Shown piece by piece: positions 33,801-42,900 of a stretch of 64,000 nucleotides of DNA. The stretch comes from Pratylenchus scribneri (Eukaryota > Nematoda > Chromadorea > Rhabditida > Pratylenchidae). The DNA is taken from contig JAQSEB010000015.1 of assembly GCA_030063045.1 (NCBI GenBank), forward strand, positions 1,922,001 through 1,986,000, written 5' to 3'. Made by a program: the position numbers and the translations under genes. Positions within the stretch are counted from its first letter, which is position 1; every line of letters starts with the position of its first letter. A model generated the notes under the pieces. It searched no databases, had not been told where the DNA came from, and saw only the letters and a list, made by a program, of their open reading frames with translations.

Positions 33801-36800
33801 GATAAAATGTCATGGAAATTTCTCTCATTATCATTCTTATACATAATAGGTATTAAAACTGCCAAAATTTAAAAATAATACCTTTGAAATTGCAAGGAAC
33901 GCACACGTACATGGCTGTGTGCCTTCCCGGGCTATGAAAATGCAAGGAACGCACAAAGCTGTGTGCGTTCCCGGGCTTTGAAAATGCAAGGAACGCACAC
34001 ACGTACACAGTGTGTGTTCCCCGACTTTGAAAATGCAAGGAACGCACACACTTACAGAGCTGTGTGCGTTCCCCGACTTTGAAAATGCAAGGAACGCATA
34101 CACGTACACAGTGTGCGTTCCCCGACTTTGAAAATGCAAGGAACGCACACACTTACAGAGCTGTGTGCGTTCCCCGACTTTGAAAATGCAAGGAACGCAT
34201 ACACGTACACAGTGTGTGTTCCCCGACTTTGAAAATGCAAGGAACGCACACACTTACAGAGCTGTGTGCGTTCCCCGACTTTGAAAATGCAAGGAACGCA
34301 CACACTTACAGAGCTGTGTGCGTTCCCCGACTTTGAAAATGCAAGGAACGCACACACTTACAGAGCTGTGTGCGTTCCCCGACTTTGAAAATGCAAGGAA
34401 CGCATACACGTACACAGTGTGCGTTCCCCGACTTTGAAAATGCAAGGAACGCACACACTTACAGAGCTGTGTGCGTTCCCCGACTTTGAAAATGCAAGGA
34501 ACGCACACACTTACAGAGCTGTGTGCGTTCTCGACTTTGTAAAATAAAAGAACGTGTCTGTTCCAAACTTTACAAATGCCATATCAACATTGGGAACTCG
34601 TACAGAACTCGCACAAAACGCACGCTTTAAATAAAATGCAAATTTAATACTGGGAAAGGACTCATCACCCGTAAAAATGCAATTGGTACACTGGTAATTC
34701 ACACATTATATGTGTTCACAGCCCCAAATTTAAAAATAAAATTGGAACAACTTAAAAAATGAAAGTTAAATTTTTTTATTTATCGTTGAGATTTTTCTAT
34801 TTACCGTTGTTGGGAACGGACACAATTTTATGTGTTAATGACTTTAAAATTGCAAGAGAGAAAAGATAAGGAAAGTGAGCTCCACAATGCCAAAAAATAC
34901 TTTAAAAGTTGCAATAAAAAGTCAACAAAATCCCATATGAATATTTTATCGTGGATGCTTAAGACACATTTTTCCTGACAAAATTTTACTTTAATAAAAT
35001 ATTTTACAGATTCTTCATAATCCTTGAGGCCGTAATCATGCAATTGGTCGGAATTTTCATGTGGCTAACGCCTGTGGGCATCATTAGCCTGATTGCAGGC
35101 AATTTGTTGGAATTGGAAGATTTGAGTGACACAGCGGCGGTTCTCCTCCTATACGTTGTCACTGTTCTCAGTGCTTTGGCCGTGCACACACTCGTTACGA
35201 TGCCACTTTTGTATGTTCTCTTCACTCGACGAAATCCATTGAAGGTTGGATTTAGGTTATTTGGAGGATTCCCGAAAATAATAGGAATTCTTATTACGGA
35301 ATTTTTTTATATTTTTCTTGTCAGTAAAATATGTCCATTAAAAATGGAATTATGTCTATATCATCATCATTATTATATGTTAAGCCTTTTATCTAAGTAT
35401 TTGCCAGTTTTTAGTAGGTTTCCTAAATTTTTTTGGTTCCTTTAATTTTTAAATTATTTTGATTTTGAAGAATTAAATTATATTTTTTGAAAATGAAATA
35501 ATGGAAATATCGTTATTATATTTCGAGGATAGATAGTTAAAAATAAAAAATACATTAAATAATTTAATAATTTTTATAAAATTTCTTTGATTTTAAAGAA
35601 TTTTTCGAAATTTAGAAGCCAAAATTTTCTTGCTGTTTGTCCGGGGTTGGCCCCGGGACTGGGGCTGGGGCCAGGAGTTAAGCTCCCGGGGCTGGGACCG
35701 GGGCCAGGAGTTAAGCTCCCGGGACTGGGGCCGGGGCCAAAATTCTGAAAAGCCTGAGCCCGGGGCTGGGGCTAAAAATAGCTGACGCGCAGCATTGCTA
35801 ACAAATCAAAAACTTGCAAAACCTTGCATACCGAATTAATCTACAAAATTATGTAATTAATAAACAGCGACTTAAGAAATATTTAAATCTGTCTTTTTAG
35901 ATATATTTTAGATTAAAAAATATTTAAAAATAAAATCATTATTTTAGGTGGTCCGCGGAATGCTCCAAGCTTTGGTGACGGCATTTGGAACGGCTTCGGG
36001 TGGTGCCGCATTGGTTAATAAAAATAAAATAAATAGATAAAAAAAATTAAAATTATTTTTATCTAATTTTTAAAACAATCATAAAATTATTTTCAATATT
36101 TTTTCCTCGTTTAAGCCTGTCTCAATGCGTTGCATGGAGGAAAAATTGCATGTTGATCGCCGGATTACCCGCTTCGTCCTTCCGCTAGGCTCCACAATAA
36201 ATATGGTCTAATAAAAAAAAATTTCTTAGCAAACTATATGTTCATATAATATCATAGGATGGAAATGCTTTATATGAAGCGGTTGCGGTCATTTTCATTG
36301 CGCAACTGAACAATGTGACACTCACAATGACGGAAGTTATCACAGTTAGGTGAGTTAATTTTGAGATTATCTCAGTAAAGATTTGGTTTTAAAACCTGTT
36401 CAAGTTAGCATTGTTTTAAAAACTTTAAGCTTTGTAATTTTTTATCTGAATTATAAAAATGTTTAATAAAATTTTCGATCTTAAATTTTTGGTTTAAAAC
36501 AAGTTTAGATTGTAATTTTTGGTTTAAATTTTAGTAATTTAATTCTCTTTAGGCCGAAACTATTTTAAATTTTAAACCAGTTAATTTAATCTTTTTTGGT
36601 TTAAAACCAATTTTATTTAGAATCTGTTTTGTTTGAAATCACAAAAAATTTGAAATTTTCGTTTGAAATCACTTAAAATTTAGTTTAAAATTAATTTATT
36701 GCCTTTATACAGGAATTAATTTAATCAATTTCTTCATTGTTAATAGATGATTGATGATAAATTTTAATTTAACAATACAATAATATATCCTAAATCTTTT

Positions 36801-38689
36801 CTACAGTTTTATTGCCACAATTGCATCGTTGGGCTTAAATTCAGTACCAGCTGGTCTTGTCTCAATTTTTGTAATTCTTTCAACCGTTGGATTGCCGGTC
36901 AAAGACATTCCATTGATCATTACGGCCGATTGGCTTCTGTATAAATTATTTAATAAAAAGGGAAAATAACTGAATTTTTCAATAAAATTAGTATAATAAA
37001 TTTTTAGTCCATAAAATGGAGAATAAAATTCGAGTCACTGTCCATGCCCGCCGCTTGGCAAAATATTTTTTGAAAATTTTTGATTTAAATTACCATCAAA
37101 ATTTGAAATTATTTTACGAATATTTTAAAATAATTAATCGATTATTATTTTAATGTAAATTAAGATAATAAACAGGAAGGTATAAAATAAATAAAAAATT
37201 TTAAATAATAATTCCATATAATTAAGAGTATACAATGAATATAAAAATAAAAATATAAAAATTTATTTGCCATAGCTTTTCAATTTTTTTAACTTTTTGT
37301 GAATTTTGCCAATTAAATAAAAATTAAAAAACGAAAATTATTTTCCAGAACATTTAAACAATATTTATATGAATTTTCCATCATAGCGATCGAATTCGAA
37401 CTTGTATAAATGTGCTGGGCGATGCATTCGTTGCCTCCACCGTTTCTCACTATTTAGAAGGCAAATTGGAGGAGGCAGACCGACATAATGAATTCCATCA
37501 AGCCTTGAAGGAGGAAGCTGGTAAATTCAAAATAAATTAATTTAAATTTCGATTTCTATGAAGAAATGCTTTCAATTGCCTCACGCAAAGGCTCGGTAGC
37601 CTCAGGGCTCGCTTTTGGCGTGTCAACCGCCGCTGGTGCTGTCGGTGCTAGTCGACATCATTCACAGGATGATTCGCAAGTAAATTAAATTATTTTTTAA
37701 TTTGAGATTAAATTTTAATTTAATAATTTTTTAAAATAAAATTTTCAATATTTTGGAAACCATTCGGATTTGAATGTTAATAGTCAATGTAGTTGTGAGG
37801 TAAAAGTTAATTTAGGAAAGACGATATGTCCTTCAAGATCTTAAATTTAAAAATTAATTTTTAAATTTTTAAAAAGATCTTGATAAAATATTTAAATTAG
37901 CGAATAAGAAGAAACAAGATGAACAGAATAAAATGAATACTTCATTTCCCTAAAACATTTGATAATTAAAAAAAAATTAAATCTACATTATAGAAGAAAC
38001 GAAGGTCTTCATAGTAAATATCGCATATTAAAATTAGCCATAAATTCATTGAAATATAGGTCAAAAACCAATATAGTTCCAAGTATCCTAGATTAAGGTA
38101 TATGTCGGCGGTAAAACTGAAATTCAGGTAAAACTGAAATTTCCTAGGTAAAACTGAATAATTTCAGTTTTACCTGAAAGTTAGGTAAAATTGAAATATC
38201 TACAACCAATTTCTACCAAATCACTACAATTTCAAAATAATTAGGGGATTAAGATGGATATAGGGAGATTAAGGTGGATATAGGGGGATTAAGTAGAAAT
38301 AAGACCCAAAATAGATGGGCGTGAGTCCTGGTTTAGGCTTCCGAACCCCTAATCCTAATCCCTAGCCTCTAATTAGAATCTAGACCAAAATGTAGAGATT
38401 GGTTTAATTTGGGTGTAGATATTTTCATTTTTACCTAACTTTCAGGTAAAATTGAAATTTATTCACTTTTACCTAGGCATTTTCAGTTTTACCTGGCTTT
38501 CAGGTAAAACTGAATAATTTCAGTTTTACCTAGGAAATTTCAGTTTTACCTGAATTTAATTTTACCGCCGTCATATATAAATTTAATAAAAATCTGTTCA
38601 ATTTTTTGCAGGTTTTCAGTTGGAAAGAGCAGGCAATTCTGGAACGACTTGGTGCCAATGTTGCTTTGAACAAAGTGATCCATATTTGA
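27839..38689 (+). CDS. SLC1-family sodium-coupled glutamate/aspartate transporter
   Basis: Fifteen exons in one frame: 27839-27881, 28291-28446, 28491-28556, 29143-29231, 29988-30109, 31649-31905, 33696-33768, 35010-35244, 35948-36013, 36116-36205, 36258-36349, 36807-36938, 37387-37520, 37564-37679 and 38612-38689, giving 582 aa. The order of segments is that of excitatory amino acid transporters. The first helices end [13 protein letters not shown]; a long extracellular loop rich in Gln/Pro follows (exon 6). The transport core has N-M-D-G-N-A-L-Y-E, the second hairpin [14 protein letters not shown], and helix 8 [17 protein letters not shown]. Helix 8 keeps the Asp, Arg, Thr and Asn that bind the acidic substrate in EAATs, so glutamate or aspartate is the expected substrate. 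Two odd points: the Ser-rich tip of the first hairpin reads T-A-S-G-G-A-A-L-P, and the second hairpin lacks one residue before A-G-L. Most intron length is repeats and MITEs. Confidence 0.93.
28000..28205. mobile_element. Decayed F1-like foldback element in SLC1 intron 1
   Basis: The left arm (AAATTGCGTCAAGATATATAA) and right arm (TATATATCTTGACGAAATATAT) keep the F1 arrangement around GGTTTAA-type words. It is short and diverged, so this assignment is tentative. Confidence 0.45.
29335..29790. mobile_element. F1 foldback element with a short tandem tail in SLC1 intron 4
   Basis: F1 arms (AAACGCATCGAATGGTATA and complements) span about 29335-29680. The right end then runs into six or so copies of a unit of about 21 bp (ACTCTATTCGCCATTTTCAAT) to 29790. 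The same word forms the outer end of the copies at 17640 and 55010, so the tail grew from the element end. Confidence 0.65.
30130..30590. other. SLC1 intron 5 segment with a GC-rich patch
   Basis: AT-rich to 30450, then 130 bp built of CCGGAGCTGGAGC-type words before the 43-bp array begins. No gene is seen; the open frame crossing it is part of the intron. Confidence 0.4.
30600..31385. repeat. 43-bp tandem array in SLC1 intron 5
   Basis: About 18 copies of a 43-bp unit (CTCATCATACGG, AAATCATCCGG, AAAAAATTACTTTACAAAAG). Variants alternate CTCATCAT with CACCTCAT and AAATCAT with AAACAT. The array is open in one plus-strand frame for about 300 codons by chance of composition. It lies between exons 5 and 6 of the transporter, so I do not call a gene. 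Confidence 0.92.
31965..32385. mobile_element. F1 foldback element, copy 6, in SLC1 intron 6
   Basis: The left end TACGGGGTCGAGTCCTGAAT and the right end ATTCAGGAGTTGACATAGCACC are in the opposite orientation to copy 4. Inner arms carry ATCTCATCGAGGCGCATC and GCGTCTCGATGAAATC. The words TGCAAATGTGG and CCACATTTGCA at the ends replace the CCACAATGG words of copy 4, so the subterminal region evolves fast. Confidence 0.8.
32451..32651 (+). CDS. Possible small secreted protein nested in SLC1 intron 6
   Basis: An ATG starts a frame of 66 codons whose first 25 residues ([15 protein letters not shown]) form a good signal peptide, followed by a His-rich and polar mature part. The segment 32420-32760 is richer in GC than the intron around it, as expected for coding DNA. 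A 50-bp intron (donor after 32538, acceptor TTTCCAG near 32590) is an alternative and would give a longer Arg/Lys-rich tail. Two other frames over the same bases are also open, so the true product is unsettled. No family is recognised. Confidence 0.35.
   Translation: MGLPLSSIHILIPLLLILMAISPPLDRGEMFFREHHHSFHLSILFPDTKNYPEANISSLKSEQSSQ
32758..33525. repeat. Duplicated 50-bp word flanking GGAATCGGAA-rich DNA
   Basis: The word CTTCTGTATGGACGCATTTA plus the following 30 bp occurs near 32760 and again near 33465, where it partly repeats once more. Between the copies, both ends carry GGAACGGAACTCAAACACCG and irregular GGAATCGGAATT words (32815-32945 and 33395-33460), with ordinary AT-rich DNA in the middle. 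This looks like an insertion or a duplication by slippage in SLC1 intron 6. Confidence 0.6.
33890..34540. repeat. Tandem array of hairpin-forming units in SLC1 intron 7
   Basis: About 13 copies of a 47-51-bp unit joined by GACTTTGAAAATGCAAG. Each unit contains GAACGCACACA, a short loop (CTTACAGAGC) and TGTGTGCGTTC, a perfect 11-bp inverted repeat. A variant (GAACGCATACACG, then CAGTGTGCGTTC) keeps the stem with one pair that is G-U in RNA. The stems lie in the transcribed intron of the transporter. Minus-strand open frames through the array are composition artefacts. Confidence 0.93.
35640..35795. repeat. GC-rich CCGGGGCTGGGG island in SLC1 intron 8
   Basis: About 155 bp of GGGGCTGGGGCC-type words with a near-exact duplication (GGAGTTAAGCTCCCGGG twice, 45 bp apart). 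AGCTCCCGGGGCT is close to a palindrome. It is much richer in GC than anything near it and probably slippage-derived. No gene is seen. Confidence 0.7.
38106..38570. mobile_element. Foldback element with CGGCGGTAAAA ends in SLC1 intron 14
   Basis: 465 bp with terminal inverted repeats CGGCGGTAAAACTGAAATTC and its complement. Each end is itself made of short inverted words (GGTAAAACTGAA and TTCAGTTTTACC). The centre has two AGGGGGATTAAG-type repeats and no coding capacity. Only one copy is in the window. Confidence 0.75.
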
Positions 38690-39134
38690 AAAAGATATTT
38701 TCACGAATTAAAAATTATAAATTCGAATTCTTTTCATATCATTTTTTTACTTATTTTATAAATATTATTTTATTAATTTTTTTAATATAAATTTTCACTT
38801 TTCTTTATATTTAAAAAATAAAAAAAGTATTAAAAAATCCAAAGGCAATTTTCCACGTCGCATCGTCAAATTATTCAAGACTCCTTTTTTGATTGAAAAA
38901 ATTAATTCATCCCGCTAGCGAATTATTTAGTCTCTTTCAATTCCCAGATTTTCCACATTGCCACATCACTTTTTCCCACTTTCGCCCAAATATATTTCGA
39001 ATAAATTATTTTTAATATTTCTTTTAAATTTATTAACATTTTTATAAGACCCTACTATAATTTTTGGATACTTTTTAATTTTTATTTGTCCAAGAGAGAT
39101 ATTGAAATTGTATTTCGATATTTGCCGCCCCTAA

Positions 39135-39480
39135 ACTTTCGGTGGAAATTGTCTGGCGTCGATGTTGGTAAACTCCTATGAAATTGTTTAGAGCATTTTA
39201 TTAAGCATAAAATTAGCTACAAAATAACATCAAAAGCTTTGTCCAATATTGAATATTCACCGAATTATGGCCAAAAAACGAACAGAAAATTAACTTGAAT
39301 TAAAACAACGGTTTTTTGCCCATAATTCATTGAATATTTATATTGGCCAATGCATTTGATATTATTTCAAGCTAATTTTATGCCTAATAAAATGCTCATA
39401 AAGCAATTCCACAAGCTTTACCATCAGCACCAGACCATTTCATCCGCAAGTGTAGGGTCAGCAAATATCGGCTAACCATT
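39135..39480. mobile_element. F3 foldback element, copy 1
   Basis: Arms share TTGAATATTCACCGAATTAT and its complement, GCATAAAATTAGCTACAAAA and its complement, and an outer GTCTGG. The right end, CACCAGACCATTTCATCCGC, matches copy 2 at 47848-48235. It has no coding capacity. Confidence 0.8.
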
Positions 39481-39617
39481 AAAACTACCAAATTGAGAAT
39501 ATAGAGCCCAAAATAATTATAGTTTTAAATGTTTATTCTTTTATTATTGACATTTCAAAGCATTATCAGCATGTATCTTAAAAGGTATTTAAATGGATGA
39601 TCTTTCTTCTTTTCGGT

Positions 39618-39803
39618 TACCGTAAATCCTCTATTGGAAGCCCATGAGTTTATAAATTTCAGAAACCCTCTGAAGGGAGACTTTTCTGTTTTAAGACAAA
39701 AAATATTTATTTCAGTTTAATTTCACCTCTAAATTGGATATTTTTGACATAAATTTTTCGAGGGGTGGGCTTCTGACTTCTAATAGAGGATTTACGGTAA
39801 TTT
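39618..39803. mobile_element. F4 MITE, copy 1
   Basis: 186 bp with ends TTACCGTAAATCCTCTATT and AATAGAGGATTTACGGTAA, an exact 19-bp inverted repeat. The inside (TTTATAAATTTCAGAAACC, then ACATAAATTTTTCGA) matches the copy at 49903-50111. Confidence 0.85.
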
Positions 39804-39981
39804 AGAATTGACACTAGTTCGATGATAGGGGATAAGTTTTATGAATCTGGGATAATTTCGGAACTGTTCCAAACTTTTAGGTATACTTTTTCGACAAATT
39901 AATTATTTTACTTAATTTTTGGTTGAACTTTTCGTATATTTTATAGAATTAAAATTTTTCTTAGATAAAAACAATTTTAAA

Positions 39982-42900
39982 ATGAATCCAAAATGGCTAT
40001 GCCTGCTGGCCTTGTTTTCCACCCTTTATGTGCTCTTTCAAATGGCTGGCGCTTTGGTGCAAGTGTTTGACGCATTCGACCGAAAAGTGTTCAAGAACAG
40101 GAAACAACGATTCGCAACATTCGATAAGCAGGGAATTTTGTAAGAATTTTGCAAATTTAATTATAGAATTGGATCACCCGCACTTATAGAAGTTGTTCTT
40201 TATATGGATTGGCATTCAGTAGTTGTGCCTTTTGTATCCCATTTTTGGTCAGCTAGGAAAAGTGAAGAGTCCCGCCTTTGGATCATCATTAGGGTTAGGT
40301 TCACTAACAGTTATTCAAGGACAGGATATCATCTTAGATAAACCCTAATCCTTATGTATTATGAGTTATGTTACTTTTCTTTTGTTGACACAAAAAGAGG
40401 ATACAAATGGCACAAGTACCTTTCATTCTTCTTCCAATTAAAGTTTTCCTTAAGCCAATCTATTGATTAAATGACTAAAAGAAATATAATTTTAGATGAA
40501 TTTCATAATTAGCAGATTTTCACTAAAATTTATCATATAACTTCTTTATTAATCCCATGTGGATTATTATTTTCAACGCTGTCCAAGATTGAGAGTGAGA
40601 ATTATTGGAGGGTAGGGAATTCATAGAGGGTACGGTATTAAAAGAGATTATACTGTATCAATTGAAAATTGTTTATTAGTAACCTTTTATAGGACTATTT
40701 AGGCTTCCAAATTATATACTTTTTTTCTTTAGCTAAGTGTTTAGATATAGACTATGGCCAAAAATACCTCTGGCTCTGGGTACTGAAAATAAAATATTAA
40801 AAATCCTGTTTTCAATGGAATCGAATGTAAAATGTCATTTTGGTTATGGATAATGCATCCAAAATTAATTAAGGCTTTATTTTATTCTAAACCTTAATTT
40901 TTATATTTAATCTGCCAGAACTTTGGATGGCACAGTCAATGGCAAATCCAATGATATTGTTTTTCCGAACGGGGAGGACAATTTTGCGAATCAAAATTTG
41001 TGCAATGAGCCAAAGTTGATGTTCGAATTGTGCGAGACGAATAAATTCGGGCCTTGGACAGGGTAAGAAATCATGGATTGAGGAGAAAATTTATCAAAAT
41101 TTTTTAAATTTATGCCATAATATTTGACCATAAGAAAATGTTGCCATTTAAGATTTTGAGATAATTGAGAATAACAAGGAATAAATTAGGGTAAAGGGAA
41201 TAACCCGGGAGTAACCGTGAAAAATATATTTGTAAGGGTAGCCGTGGATCGGAAATAATCTTAGCTAACCGGAATAGGGACCCGAGAGCCGAGACCATCC
41301 TTTTGGGTCCAGGGCCATCAAACAAATAAAATATTTATGTTGGAATGATTCAACCAAATTTATCCAAACATAATGAGCACAAAAAATTCCCATCTTTATG
41401 GCACAGAAATTTTTTAATTTATTTTTAAATGTAATAAATTATTTCAAAAATTTTTTATTTTCAGACTTGCCATTTGCTTTGAATCTCAATTGAGTAAGTT
41501 CCCTTCCACCGAATTAGTCCGGCATCATTTTAAACAAATTTTTTAAGATTTAAACTAATTTTAATGATTTTAAAATTAAATTAAAAAGTAAAGTGTTTGC
41601 CTATTAAATGATATTAATTAAATTGGTTCATAAATGATGAAATTATGTTTAAAAAAAACCATTTAAAATAATTTTCATCTAATTTTAGCGAAATTTTCAT
41701 GATTTTCTGGCTATATTTTTATCAATTCTGAAATAATTTAAATAAAATTAATATCATTGAACTGCCAGCAAAAAGTGTGCTTCTCTTTAATTTGATACAA
41801 TAAACTACCAAAATTGATTCACCATATGTGAATAATTAATTATAAACGGGCAATAAGTTGGATAGACAGAAAATTGGGGCGCAACACTTTCAACGGGAGC
41901 ATCCCCACTGGGAACAGGCCAACTGGTCGCAAGGCTTTATATCATGAAAATATCTGAATCATTTTCAACGAATTTTAAGTCTAATTAAAGAGGTTGAAAA
42001 GATCCATCGATTAATATAGAATTCATAAGAAACAGTTTAAAATTCAAAAAGTTATGGCCAAAATTTCGAAAAAATGAGTTCTCGAACGCATATTTTCGGG
42101 AAGACAAAACCAATCTTTTTATGTTATATGCCATTCAATAGCCAAGACTTGGCTCTACAATATAACATTATAATGGCGGTAATCGGTTTAATACTTCAAA
42201 AGTTATGATGTGCCAAACTTTGTCGCACCCAATTGGCCTGCGCCCGGTAGGGGTGTACCCACTTTCCCCCTTAAACATTTGTTAATCCCAAAAAATTGAT
42301 TAATTTTCCTTAACAGGTCAGCCCTACATAAATCCATTCTTTCGCATTGAAACATTGCCGACGATGAAGCCAATGGTGAAAGCAATTTGCGGTGAACGCC
42401 AAAGTGCCATTTTCATCAATCGAGTGCCAAAGCCCAAAGTGGTGAAAAGACCGTCAAATTCCAGCATGCTCTATGATAAATATGAGCCATTCTATTCAAT
42501 TGGGGCCAGTTTCACGGAGGACAAGTGAGTTTGATTTTTTTTGTCATTTCCCTGGGGCAATTCGGGGAGAAATTTCCACAAATATTTGAGACTATGAAAG
42601 CCACATTGGTCGGAGAATTTTAAAAATTTCATTATTTTTTAATGAATAAAACAAATATGTAATTATCTCAAAAAGGTTAATTAACATTTTTTGAATCTAA
42701 CAATTTCAATCAACTCTTCACATCGGCAAATGGAATGCTAATAAGGAGAAAATGGAAAAGAGGAAGTAAAACATTAAATGTTGCTGTCATTATGGAAATT
42801 GGAGGTGCTAGGTCATCTCCACAATTCTGCAAATATGGGCATGTCCACAATTCTGCAATTATAGGCGTTTTCGATTTATAACAAGTCAGAAACCGGTTTT

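Larger units (their letters stand above)
38690..39981. other. Spacer between the SLC1 and ShK genes, with two MITEs
   Basis: No gene is seen. It holds the 3' flank of SLC1, an F3 foldback copy (39135-39480), an F4 MITE (39618-39803) and about 180 bp of likely promoter and leader before the start codon at 39982. Confidence 0.6.

Noticed and set aside
33837..34508. Repeat array with regular spacing resembling a CRISPR array, and minus-strand open frames across it
   Set aside because: The window is eukaryotic, the spacers are the same sequence each time and there are no cas genes. The frames come from repeat composition.
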